The notes: generated by a model not told the origin, from the letters alone. 64,000 bases of DNA from Limosilactobacillus portuensis (GCF_014838735.1 NZ_JABUXQ010000004.1:50863-114862); one strand, 5' to 3'; shown: positions 8,214 through 17,504, numbered from the stretch's first letter. Numbers and translations are program-made.

Positions 8214-9704
8214 ATGATTTGGACCTGGGACGTTATCCGGCGCATCATTGAAGTACTATGGCTAATTAACATTGGATTTGCTATTTGGACCGTTTTTCGG
8301 AGCAGACGGGATATTGCCGCTACTTGGGCATGGCTGCTCGTCCTATCAGTATTTCCCGTAGTCGGCTTTATTCTCTATATGTTCGTTGGTCGTCAATTAT
8401 CACATGATGATATTTTTACAATTCAAGAAGAACAAGCTAAATATCAAAATACTTTCCTCAAGAAACAACATCAACTATTAGAAAAACACGAATTACTACC
8501 GCAAAGCAATCAGAAACCCCGGGCACGAATGCTTGCTAATTTAAACCTTAATAATGACGAGGCACTCTTAACCTTTGATAATCGTGTCGAAGTCTTTACT
8601 GACGGTCATGCTAAGTTTGAACAGCTAATTGACGATATCAACCACGCCAAAAAAATAGTTGACGTTGAGTACTATACTTTTTACGCTGATCACCTTGGCA
8701 AACGAATTCTTGCCGCATTAATTCGTGCTGCTAAACGAGGGGTCAAAGTTCGTGTTCTTTATGATGCTAGTGGCTCTCGTGGAACCAAGCCATCGTTCTT
8801 TGAATCACTAGAAGCTCTTGGTGGTGAGGCTCAAGCATTTATTTCAAGTTCATCTAAGTGGTATACCTCACCACGACTTAATTACCACCTCCACCGAAAA
8901 TTAGTGATTATTGATCACAAGATCGGCTACATTGGCGGTTTTAATATCGGCGATCAGTATCTTGGTGATAGTCCTAAATTTGGTTACTGACGTGATACTC
9001 ATCTAAGAGTGGTTGGTCAAGCTTCAGTCATGATGGAGATTCGTTTTGCAATGGATTGGAATACCACCTTCCGCAAAACCCATAAGCCAAAGTTTTCTAT
9101 TGATGATGAACTAAAGAACTTTATGATTGAGCATCCCCAATCAGCCGATCCGAATGAAGTTCCCATGCAAATCGTCTCCTCTGGTCCGGATAACCAAAAT
9201 TACGCAATTCGACGAGGGTATGAGGGAATTATCGCTACTGCACGGAAATATGTTTATATCCAATCCCCTTACTTAATTCCTGAAGATTCAATTCTTGAAG
9301 CATTAATCATTGCTGCCAAAAGCGGTGTTGATGTTCGAATAATGGTTCCATGCATGCCTGATCATCCCTTTGTTTACCGAATGACCGAATACTATGCTAA
9401 GTATCTTGTTCAAAATGGTGTTAAGGTTTACCGCTATGATAATGGCTTTATCCACGCTAAGACAATGGTTAGTGGTTCCAACATTGCATCTGTCGGCTCA
9501 GCTAACCAGGACTACCGAAGCTATAAGCTTAATTTTGAAGTAAATGCATTTACCTATAATTCACAGCTCTCTAGTGAACTTAAAAAGATTTTTGAGGATG
9601 ACCTGATCAACTGCACACCAATGACAGAAGAGTATTTTGAAAATCAATCACGGTGGCTAAAGTTTAAGCAGCAATTCTCTCACCTTCTAGCACCAATTTT
9701 CTAA
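8214..9704 (+). pseudogene. cls: second cardiolipin synthase, interrupted by in-frame TGA
   Basis: The reading frame is a paralogue of the synthase at 1144-2622 over its whole length (two N-terminal helices, two phospholipase D modules, same C-terminus). It is stopped by TGA at 8988-8990 and then continues in the same frame for another 714 bases. The paralogue reads GPWRDTH at this place and this copy GY-stop-RDTH, so the TGA sits exactly at a conserved Trp; one G-to-A change explains it. The first HKD motif is intact (HRKLVIID), but the second reads HAKTMVSG, with Gly where the Asp should be, an independent sign of decay. An extended -10 (TGCTAGAAT) ends at 8174. The two downstream genes follow closely and may still be expressed from it. 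Confidence 0.88.
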
Positions 9705-9722
9705 TTTACGGGAGGAATTAAA

Positions 9723-10067
9723 ATGAACACGGAAAATGCCAAGCGCATTAAAGATGTTCTGATTGCAATTTTAATAATCGTTGGTGTACTAGCAATTCTT
9801 CCAGCAATTTTTATCGCTATCATGACTATTCTTTCTATCCTTATTACCGGCTTTTCGTTTGCTAACATTGCACTTGTTGAAATGATGAGGCAATGGTCAA
9901 GTAATATCTGGACAAGTTTCTTCTATTTTGGGTTATTAGTTATAGAAATTGGCCTTCTGGTTATCATTATTCCTATTCTTGTCTGGGTCATTAAATGGCT
10001 AATCAAAGCAGTAAAATGGGTGATCAGTGCTATTAAAAAGCGATTGGGAGGCAATAATAAACAATGA
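9723..10067 (+). CDS. small two-helix membrane protein
   Basis: 114 residues with two long hydrophobic helices (about residues 12-46 and 62-92) and a basic tail (KAVKWVISAIKKRLGGNNK). I do not recognise a named family. A GGGAGGA ribosome site precedes it, 18 bases after the broken cls2, and its TGA stop overlaps the ATG of the next gene (ATGA), so it is translationally coupled to the DUF4097 protein. The pairing of a small membrane protein with a DUF4097 protein is typical of envelope-stress operons, which hints at an anchoring or sensing role. Confidence 0.75.
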   Translation: MNTENAKRIKDVLIAILIIVGVLAILPAIFIAIMTILSILITGFSFANIALVEMMRQWSSNIWTSFFYFGLLVIEIGLLVIIIPILVWVIKWLIKAVKWVISAIKKRLGGNNKQ

Positions 10068-10930
10068 AGCGCGCATTTAAATGGGGAAGCATTATTATTG
10101 TTTGCGGATTAATCATTTCTGGAATCGCCTATTTAGGTCATAAACAACCATTTGATCCAATGACCCCAATTGAAGAATCAACAGCTAATCGTGATGTTCT
10201 TACCCGAAAGTCATTTAATAAAATTAAAGTTACTGCTAGTTCAGCTGATGTAATTATTAAGCAAGGAAACCACTTTACCGTTTCCTATTACGGAAATAAA
10301 AATCATGCAGTTCATGCTCAGGTTAAAGATGGTGTCCTAAAAATTACGCAGACACCCGTTACCAATTCGAAACTAGCTAAATTTCAGTTACTTAACAATG
10401 CCGATAAAGAGCGTTGTATCGTTACTGTTCCCCAAAAGGCAAGTCTTACTAAGATAGAAGGTCACGTCAATAATGAACTTCTGCTTAATCGAATTCTTGC
10501 CAAAAAGGTTAATTTAGAGAGTAATAGTGGCGACATTAATGTCCTTAACAGCGAGTTTGATCAAGGAAAAATTATTACTACCAGCGGAGATATTACCATT
10601 CGTAACTCGTCCCTTATCCAGACAAAACTTTCTTCAACTAGTGGTGATATTAATTTAAATAAGGTTTCATTAACCAAGGGATGTTCTTCGTTAACATCTG
10701 GTAACTTTAACGGTCAGCGATTAACTATTATCGGTCATTATTCAGTTACTAACCAAAGCGGGGATAATTCGATTACTAAATCGACCATTGACGGTGCTAA
10801 ACTCACAACTAAAAGCGGTAATAACAATTTAAGGCGGAAACATCGTAGCGGTGGTTCGCTCGAACGAAATACCACTGAGCCAAACGTCATCTACCTCAAG
10901 AACGTTAGTGGCGATAACACTATTAAGTAA
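10064..10930 (+). CDS. DUF4097 family membrane-anchored beta-repeat protein
   Basis: 288 residues: a single N-terminal membrane anchor (about 8-27), then an extracellular domain made of repeated short beta rungs marked by S-G-D/N turns (NSGDI, TSGDI, TSGDI, TSGNF, QSGDN, KSGNN, VSGDN) spaced about 20 residues apart, the hallmark of DUF4097 (putative adhesin) proteins. The C-terminal domain of enterococcal LiaX belongs to the same family and acts in the response to membrane-active antibiotics. Here it is coupled to a small membrane protein and lies behind a cardiolipin synthase paralogue, so an envelope role is a fair inference. Its stop codon is followed by a parS-like site and a terminator. 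Confidence 0.85.
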   Translation: MKRAFKWGSIIIVCGLIISGIAYLGHKQPFDPMTPIEESTANRDVLTRKSFNKIKVTASSADVIIKQGNHFTVSYYGNKNHAVHAQVKDGVLKITQTPVTNSKLAKFQLLNNADKERCIVTVPQKASLTKIEGHVNNELLLNRILAKKVNLESNSGDINVLNSEFDQGKIITTSGDITIRNSSLIQTKLSSTSGDINLNKVSLTKGCSSLTSGNFNGQRLTIIGHYSVTNQSGDNSITKSTIDGAKLTTKSGNNNLRRKHRSGGSLERNTTEPNVIYLKNVSGDNTIK

Positions 10931-10946
10931 CGTTTCACATGAAACA
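10931..10946. promoter_or_regulatory. parS-like site 1
   Basis: CGTTTCACATGAAACA differs from the Firmicute parS consensus TGTTTCACGTGAAACA at two positions. The 14-base core GTTTCACATGAAAC recurs exactly at 12493 and 35605 in the opposite orientation. Confidence 0.45.
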
Positions 10947-10952
10947 AATAGT

Positions 10953-10998
10953 AAAAGAGCTTCAAAATTCGTTTTTTTCGAACTTTGAAGCTCTTTTT
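10953..10998. terminator. bidirectional terminator between DUF4097 and alcohol dehydrogenase genes
   Basis: AAAAGAGCTTCAAA pairs with TTTGAAGCTCTTTTT; A-run and T-run on both sides serve the two convergent genes. Confidence 0.9.
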
Positions 10999-11040
10999 AG
11001 GAGTTGTTTAAGTTTTTAGTTGTGTTATCTTACCTATTTA

Positions 11041-12213
11041 TTAGTAGATACCATCATAAGCCTTTTGGTAAAGGTCAATTATTTCTTGCTTAGTACCCTT
11101 CCGTGGGTTGGAGAATGCATTACCATCCTTCAATGCGTTTTCAGCCATCAATGGGAAGTCTTCTGGCTTAGCACCAATTTCCTTGATTGATGCTGGAATA
11201 CCAACAGCCTTGCACATTTCTTTCATTCCGTCAATTGACTTTTGTGCAGCTTGCATGGTAGTTAAACCAGTAGTGTCGTAACCCATAATTTCAGCTAATT
11301 CTGCAAACCGTTCTGGGCAAGCAATAATGTTATATTCTTCAACGGTAGTAAGCAATAATGCACAGCAAACACCGTGTGGAGCATCATATTGACCACCAAG
11401 TTGGTGAGCCATTGCGTGAACATAACCTAAGTTAGCATTGTTAAATGCCATTCCGGCAAGCATTTCTGCTTCAACCATCTTTGTCCGTGCTTCAATATTG
11501 TGACCATTAGCAACTGCTTCAGGCAATGCAGTTTGGATTAATTGAATAGCTTCCTTACATTGACTGTCAGTGATTGGGTTGTGGTCAACTGAAACGTATG
11601 GTTCAATTGCTTGAACAAAGGCATCACAACCAGTAGCAGCAGTAACTGATTGAGGAACATCTAACATCAGCATTGGATCGTTAAATGATACCAATGGAAT
11701 GTTACGCCATGAAACAACAACAAACTTCAAGTGGTCCTTTTCGTTAGTAATAACTGCGTGACGGGTTAATTCTGAACCAGTTCCGGCAGTAGTATTAACA
11801 GCCATCAATGGTGGTAGTGGGTTCTTTAAAGTCTCAATTCCGGCTAACTTAGTAATATCGTCACCATTAGTCAAAATAATTCCGATTCCCTTACCACAGT
11901 CGTGAGCTGATCCACCACCAACAGTGATGATTGAGTCACAACCTTCATCTTCGTACATCTTCTTACCAGCCTTGATGTTCCGAATCTTTGGGTTAGGTTC
12001 TACACCAGTGAAGACAGCGTAGTCAACACCAGCCTTTTCCAATGATGCAAGGGTTTGCTTAACTGGTCCATTGTCGATCGCAGCCAAGTTATCTTGGGTA
12101 ACAACCAGTACCTTGTGCATTCCCAGCATCTTAGCACGATCACCAATCTTTTCAATTACACCTGGGCCAAAGAAATTAACACTAGGCATCAGAAAGTCAA
12201 ATTGTCTATTCAT
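11041..12213 (-). CDS. iron-containing alcohol dehydrogenase, DhaT (1,3-propanediol dehydrogenase) type
   Basis: 390 residues of the group III Fe-dependent alcohol dehydrogenases, closest in my reading to DhaT-type 1,3-propanediol:NAD oxidoreductases that reduce 3-hydroxypropionaldehyde in glycerol-using lactobacilli. The NAD loop GGGSAHDCGKG (about 98-108) is canonical. Metal-site residues: Asp in TGCDAFVQAIE, His in YVHAMAHQLGG and His in APHGVCC. The residue four after the ligand Asp is Gln, where classical DhaT has His (DALTH). A GGAGG site precedes the ATG. It is monocistronic, ending at a shared terminator. Substrate remains an inference; ethanol/propanal use is possible. Confidence 0.88.
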   Translation of the reverse strand: MNRQFDFLMPSVNFFGPGVIEKIGDRAKMLGMHKVLVVTQDNLAAIDNGPVKQTLASLEKAGVDYAVFTGVEPNPKIRNIKAGKKMYEDEGCDSIITVGGGSAHDCGKGIGIILTNGDDITKLAGIETLKNPLPPLMAVNTTAGTGSELTRHAVITNEKDHLKFVVVSWRNIPLVSFNDPMLMLDVPQSVTAATGCDAFVQAIEPYVSVDHNPITDSQCKEAIQLIQTALPEAVANGHNIEARTKMVEAEMLAGMAFNNANLGYVHAMAHQLGGQYDAPHGVCCALLLTTVEEYNIIACPERFAELAEIMGYDTTGLTTMQAAQKSIDGMKEMCKAVGIPASIKEIGAKPEDFPLMAENALKDGNAFSNPRKGTKQEIIDLYQKAYDGIY

Positions 12214-12353
12214 TGCAATAGCCTCCTTGGATTACTTGTATGCACTTACATTACGAATCATTGTGAAGAGCATTGCAAATTATAATTGCCTAATAACCAT
12301 TAGAATATAGACATATTAACTTATTTGTTTCATTACAAGATTTTTTAGATTAT

Positions 12354-12902
12354 TTATTCCGCCTTTTTTGTTAAATCTTTTTCAAATTCTGCTCGTAGTA
12401 ATTGAGCAACTGGATCATAAGTATGGAGAATCCGATCAACTTCTGCAACTGAATCGGATGGACTAATCTTTAATTGCGGGTTAATTGCCAATTGTTTCAT
12501 GTGAAACCCGGTAATCACTAGTCGCATTGCTATCTGTGCTTGAGCTCCACCGTGAGCGCCAAACGTTACTAAACTGACTGGCTTATCCTTCCACTCGTTT
12601 GCCAAATAGTCAAGTGCATTCTTGAGTACTGCCGGGTAGCCCCAATTATATTGCGGGAAAACAAAGATCAAGCCATCATAGCTTGAGATTAGGCTGCTCC
12701 ATTCACGTGTATAGCTATGTTCGTACTGGCCGAGTGCTGGTATTTTACTTTCATCTAAAAATGGTAAGTCGATTGCTCTTAAGTCAATTTCATTAAATTC
12801 TAGTTTTGTGCTTACCGCTAATTGTTTCTGTAACCAATCAGCAACTTGCTTGCTCCGCCGACCAGGACGTGTACTACCAACAACTATTCCAACCTTTTTC
12901 AT
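12354..12902 (-). CDS. NADPH-dependent FMN reductase family protein
   Basis: A flavodoxin-fold NAD(P)H:FMN/quinone reductase of about 182 residues. The phosphate-binding loop GSTRPGRRSKQVADW (about 9-23) and the flavin loop FPQYNWGYPAVLKNALDYL (about 82-100) define the family. The start is set at ATG 12902, where GGGAGTG is at good distance; an upstream in-frame ATG at 12920 would add six residues but would contain the ribosome site. It likely acts in redox or azo/chromate-type reduction in the cytoplasm; physiological substrate unknown. A parS-like 16-mer lies in its coding region. Confidence 0.87.
   Translation of the reverse strand: MKKVGIVVGSTRPGRRSKQVADWLQKQLAVSTKLEFNEIDLRAIDLPFLDESKIPALGQYEHSYTREWSSLISSYDGLIFVFPQYNWGYPAVLKNALDYLANEWKDKPVSLVTFGAHGGAQAQIAMRLVITGFHMKQLAINPQLKISPSDSVAEVDRILHTYDPVAQLLRAEFEKDLTKKAE
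12493..12508. promoter_or_regulatory. parS-like site 2
   Basis: TGTTTCATGTGAAACC; its reverse complement shares the exact 14-base core GTTTCACATGAAAC with the sites at 10931 and 35605. It lies in the FMN reductase gene. Confidence 0.45.
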
Positions 12903-12977
12903 TGAAATCACTCCCATCAATTGTCTTTGCCTTCATCATAACCATATTTAGCCTTTAAAACAAAAGAATAGGATTGT

Positions 12978-13121
12978 GACATAAGTACTTTTACCAAGTT
13001 CAAATACGAACAGCGCGGTACGCAAATGGGTTCCAGTGTCCGGTATAACCGAACTCTGGAACCCTATTTGCGCTCGCGGGGGCGTGAAAACGAAGTCATA
13101 AATGACTTCTGTCACGCTCCC
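12978..13121 (-). repeat. 144-bp double-hairpin repeat, copy 1
   Basis: Base-for-base identical, in opposite orientation, to 45666-45809. It holds a long imperfect hairpin (13021-13072; CGCAAAT...ATTTGCG with GGTTCCAG/CTGGAACC inside) and a second one built on GAAGTCAT-AA-ATGACTTC (13092-13109) enclosed by GCGTGA/TCACGC. No open frame is present. It sits 9 bases beyond the end of the surface protein gene, where it could also end transcription. Confidence 0.92.
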
Positions 13122-13130
13122 ATTCATTTA

Positions 13131-16100
13131 CTATTCAGTCTTTCCCTTCTTTTTCACTAAACTAAATGTTAGTAATTGGAGAAGGAGGGTTACCAGGACG
13201 AGCATTGTTCCAGTAATTAATCCTGGGCTCTGTTTTTCACCAGTTTGTGGTAATTGCTGGTTATCCTGACTCGTCTTCTTAACGTTATTATCAACTTCTT
13301 TTACATTAACTTGTTCAGAAATTGCTGCAGAAGTCAGCTGAACAGTTGCCGGAGCCGCGGCATTTACTGTACTAGTAGTTGCAGAAGCTGAATTTTCATT
13401 CCCCTGTTGACCGGAGTTGCCTGAATTAGCCGGCGTATCTGAGCCTGCTGGTTTATCTGCGTCTATTGGTCCATTTGAATTTCCTGGTTGTTCAGGACTT
13501 ACCGGCTTATCAGGTGTATCTGGGGTGATTGGTTTATCTGGGGTGTCCGGATCTGTTGGCTTTTCATTTTGCTTGTAGCTAATTTCTACCAACACATTCT
13601 CAGTATTAACATCCGGCGTTACGGCTTCTACCTTTTCCTGACTTGGTGTGTAACCATCAACCTTTTCTGGGATAAATTCAGCCCATGTTCCATTCCCATC
13701 AACTTGCCATTCAGTTTCACTAATAATTTCACCATTTATTGGATGCTTAGTAGTGTGCTTAACAAACGTTACGGTTTGGGTAATCGTCTTTACGGTTCCA
13801 TCCGGCATCGTAACCTTAATCACCCGGTTAACCGTCTTAGTATTAGCATCAACTTGGTGGGCCAGGTAGTTAACGTGGTGGATCTGATCCTCTGTTTCCC
13901 CATTAACTTCCATCAGCTCAATCTTTTCAATATTTGGAACATGTCCCTCAACCGTTGGCACAATAAACTCTGCAAACTGCCCAGTCGACCATTCGCCATA
14001 TTCCTTTTCACCGGTTTGTAAATTCGTCTTTACTTCACGAATTAACGTTACGGTGTGGTTAACCTTTTCGACCTTGCCGTTTGGGTGGTGAAGGTGAATT
14101 ACCCGGTTAACTGTCTTTTCCTCAGTTGCAGTTGAATATGCCGCTTCATAGCGAACTTCTACTACTGAATCTTCAGTATCTGGAGTTACTGTTAATTCTG
14201 GAACGACACTTACTGAGGGTTTCTTGCCGTCAATTTCAGGAATTTCCTGTTCATTAAATGACAATTCACTTTGGCGCCAGCCTTCAGAAATGATCTCCCC
14301 AGTCCATGGGTTGATAACCTTTTCGTATGTGAACGTAACCGTCTGTGGAATTTCCTTTACCGTACCATCAGGCAAGATTAATTTAATTACTCGGTTAATC
14401 GTCTTGTCACTAGTCTCAACCTTATTTTCTCGGTAACTAATGTAAATGTGCTTATCTTCAGTATCAGCATCAGGAGTTACTGCATCCAGCTTTGTAATAT
14501 CTGGTGTATAACCATCAAGTGCCGGAGTTGTGAATTCATCCCATACGGAATCACCATCGACTACCCATTCAGTTTCACTGATAATTTCACCATTTACTGG
14601 GTGCTTAGTAACATGCTTAACAAATGTTACTGTTTGAATAATCGTCTGCAAAGTTCCGTCTGGCATTGCGATTTTAATTATTCGGTTAACTGTTTTAGTT
14701 TCACTATTAACTTCATGGGGCAAGGTAGTTAACATGGTGTTCTAGATCTCCTGTCTCACCATCCACTTCTACGGAATCGAATCTTTCAGTGTCTGGAGCG
14801 TGTCCTTCAACAGGTGGCACAACAAATTCTGCAAAATGAGCCCTTGTCCACTCACCATATTCCTTTTCACCGGTTTGTAAATTCGTCCTTACTTCGCGGG
14901 TTATCGTTACTGAGTGTTTAACTGGTTCAACCGTTCCGTTCGGGTGATGGAGGTAGATTACCCGATTAATTACCTTTTCTTCAGTTGTAATTGAGTACGC
15001 TGCCTCATAACGAACTTCAACTTCAAAGTTTTTAGTTTCAGGATTAACTACTACATTCGGAATGTATTCTACACCCGGTTTGTAACCATCAATTTCTTCC
15101 GGTGAATAGCCACTAAGCATCTTTCCAGGTTCATCCCATTCGCCATAAACGATTTCACCATTTGCCTTTTTAGTCACTTGACGAGTAAACGTTACTGTTT
15201 GGTGAACATATTTGATACTGCCATTCGGTAAGATCAGTTTGATTGTCCGGGTGACATCACGAGTTTCCGTTGTTACTTCATTTTGAGGATACTTAATTTC
15301 CTCAATCCAACTATTAGTTCCTGGCTTAACCGTAACTTGACTGATCTCTGTTCGGTCTGGCATTACTCCGTCAATTTCTCCTGCCTGGTAACTATCAAAT
15401 GAATCTTTATCCGTGGTCCACTCTCCATATGTTGTCTCATTTGTCCACGGGTTAGTAATAATATCACGAGTAAACACTACCGTCTGTACAATTTCTCTCG
15501 TTGTTCCATCTGGTAAGTACAGGATAATCGTCCGAGTGACCGTGTTTGTTTCTGTCCTGACTTCATTTTTCTTCATCATGACATCAATCGTTACCGTATT
15601 AGAATCACTATTCACCGTTGTCCCCTTAACCACTGATTGGTTAGCTAAAAAACCATCTTTAGGAACAACTGTGTAGTCTTGGAACGTTAAACTTGGTTGC
15701 CAGTCTTGAACAACAACTAGTTGGTTGGTGTACTTATCATACCTTACAACCCTAGTAAACGTCACTACTTGGTGGTTGAGGATCTCCTTATTAGTCCCAT
15801 AGTGACCATAGATAATCTGCTCAACATCTTTACTTTCCGTCTTTTCTTCAATAATGTGCCTTACGTAGACTGAGATACTTTGTAAAGGTTCACCAGTCAC
15901 TTCAAATTCTTGAGGCTGGTTACCCACAATTTCCAATCCTTCAGGCAGGTAATTAAGAATTTCATCCATCGTGATTTTATCGCCCGGATTTTTTCCAGGG
16001 ATATAAACATAGTCAGGAAGGACACTATTGTAGTCATCTTGATCATGGAACTTAATTTCTACCCCATTCTGTTGTGGGACACCTGAAGCAGGGTCACTAG

Positions 16101-16513
16101 TCGAGCCTACCGTCCCCCCCACACACAATTTCTGGAGTAGCGCTGGTTACTGGTTGTGTACTAGGTGGCGTCTGATCTTGTACTGCACTTGCTGAGTTTG
16201 CCACCACTTGCGAAGTAACTTCACTCGAAACTGGTGTCGCTTCTGCTGTACTACTACTCGCTACCTCATCATTGTCTGGTTGCCTCGCACTTTCACTCCC
16301 GGTAATTTCTACCGGTTGGGGTGTTGCTAATTCTGTTTGAACTGCTTGTTCTCCTTGATTAACTGTTTCGTCGGCTGAAGCACTACTCGCACCAAGGAAA
16401 GTTAATCCTAAAAGTACGGATGCTACACCAATGCTTAATTTTCGAAGACCAAACCGCTGTTTTTGCGGTTGACCTTTGCGAATCATCATTTGTATGTTTT
16501 TCTTTGATAACAT
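13131..16513 (-). pseudogene. Mub-type LPxTG surface protein, off-frame at two G/C tracts
   Basis: Three abutting frames make one gene of about 1,126 residues. Part 1 (from 16513) has a YSIRK-type signal (FGLRKLSIGVASVLLG) and a Ser/Thr/Pro-rich stretch; it is shifted at a run of seven G (plus-strand C, 16114-16120), where six would keep the frame. Part 2 runs to a run of four C in the coding strand (14717-14720), where three restore the frame, as the homologous repeat shows (GCCCAC). Part 3 ends with a Pro/Asp linker, LPQTG, a membrane helix and KKKGKTE. Between signal and linker are eight repeats of about 95 residues of the Mub_B2-like kind (T-V-N-R-x-I ... G-T-V-K-x-I-x-Q-T-V-T-F ... G-Y-x-P). 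Repeats 4-5 and 7-8 are near duplicates. Such proteins bind mucus. It may be a phase-variable gene in the OFF state, a true pseudogene, or carry sequencing errors. Confidence 0.88.
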
Positions 16514-16630
16514 GTGTTAATCCTCCTGTGAGTTAGTAATAAAAAGTAGCATTATTACAAAGTTACTTCCTATCTATCCGCACTATTTCATAGGGGGTTA
16601 AACCTATCTTTATCCGCTTTTAGATACATC

Positions 16631-16660
16631 ATTGTAATATCCTTGTAATCTATATGTAAT
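16631..16660 (-). promoter_or_regulatory. surface protein promoter with triple WalR-type box
   Basis: Three TGTAAT hexamers at 16633, 16644 and 16655 on the plus strand are spaced exactly 11 bases apart, matching the WalR (YycF) consensus TGTWAH-N5-TGTWAH and extending it. On the minus strand the same bases include a promoter, TTACAT (16654-16659) and TACAAT (16631-16636), with a 17-base spacer. Overlap with the core promoter would suit repression. The 5' leader is about 115 bases and ends in AGGAGG. Confidence 0.55.
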
Positions 16661-16732
16661 ATATTACTATAACGCCATCACAAGGAAAATATTATTAAGT
16701 TGGATCACAATATTTCTTAAGGATTTGATCAA

Positions 16733-16774
16733 AAAAAGTTCACAAATGAAAGATTGAGCATTTGTGAACTTTTT
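16733..16774. terminator. rlmH terminator
   Basis: AAAAAGTTCACAAATG pairs perfectly with CATTTGTGAACTTTTT around a 10-base loop, directly after the rlmH stop codon. Confidence 0.9.
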
Positions 16775-16775
16775 A

Positions 16776-17255
16776 TTACTTATGGTAAGGCAATCCATTA
16801 ATGATGGTAAATGCCCGATAAATCTGCTCAGTTAATACCAACCGCATTAACTGGTGAGGCAAAGTAAAGCGACCAAATGAGATTTGGGTATCAGCACGTT
16901 TTAAAACTTCTGGACTAAGACCTAAAGACCCACCAATCACAAAGGTAATATCACTATGGCCATACGTGGTTAACTGGTTAATCTCCTTAGCAAATTCTTC
17001 CGAAGTCCGCTCTTTTCCCTTAATCGCTAAAGCATAAACATACTCCTTATCCTTAATCTTCTCCAGAATCCGCTCTCCTTCCTTCGCCATTACCTCATTC
17101 ATTTCAGCCTGACTTAGTGACTCTGGCGCCTTTTCGTCTGGAACTTCAACAATTTGGAATTTGCAAAAACGACCAAGCCGCTTTGAATATTCCGCAATTC
17201 CTGCTTTAAAATACTTTTCTTTTAATTTGCCAACACCAATAATTTTAATATTCAA
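16776..17255 (-). CDS. rlmH: 23S rRNA (pseudouridine1915-N3)-methyltransferase RlmH
   Basis: RlmH (YbeA/YydA) is a small SPOUT-fold enzyme that methylates pseudouridine 1915 of 23S rRNA in assembled ribosomes. Starting at TTG 17255 gives 159 residues, the invariant family length, and places GTGG about 8 bases upstream; the frame is open further upstream but those codons overlap DnaA boxes. Conserved elements: [16 protein letters not shown] at the N-terminus, [15 protein letters not shown] (SAM knot), and the C-terminal [18 protein letters not shown] with YHK ending. Its place downstream of htrA and the wal genes is the usual lactobacillal order, with one small gene inserted. Confidence 0.95.
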   Translation of the reverse strand: MNIKIIGVGKLKEKYFKAGIAEYSKRLGRFCKFQIVEVPDEKAPESLSQAEMNEVMAKEGERILEKIKDKEYVYALAIKGKERTSEEFAKEINQLTTYGHSDITFVIGGSLGLSPEVLKRADTQISFGRFTLPHQLMRLVLTEQIYRAFTIINGLPYHK

Positions 17256-17277
17256 CTTATCCACCACTTTCAACATT

Positions 17278-17504
17278 TTATCCACAGGGTTATCCACAAG
17301 TAATTAATTATAATTCCTTTTTTCCCGAATGTTCGGCAGGAAAAACAAATTGAATGCGCTTACTACCTTTTTACTTATCCACAGTTATCAACAAAAACAA
17401 CCGTTCGTCAGTAACGCTTGAATTGCTTGATATGACAAGGATTTTCTCTTACCACTTTTAAGATAATCCACTTATCCACAGTATAATTTTTAACTTGTGG
17501 ATAA
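17278..17504. promoter_or_regulatory. DnaA-box cluster outside oriC, upstream of rlmH
   Basis: Five perfect 9-mers: TTATCCACA at 17278, 17290, 17375 and 17472, and TGTGGATAA at 17496, within 227 bases; further near matches lie around. The 412-base gap (17298-17709) otherwise holds only the terminator of the next gene. The distance to oriC is about 26 kb. From memory, B. subtilis has a conserved DnaA-box cluster next to yydA, its rlmH, so this may be an orthologous DnaA-binding locus. Confidence 0.8.

Noticed and set aside
12255-12285. Rex-type operator upstream of the alcohol dehydrogenase
   Set aside because: Only one half (TTGTGAA at 12261) fits; the other half is too degenerate.
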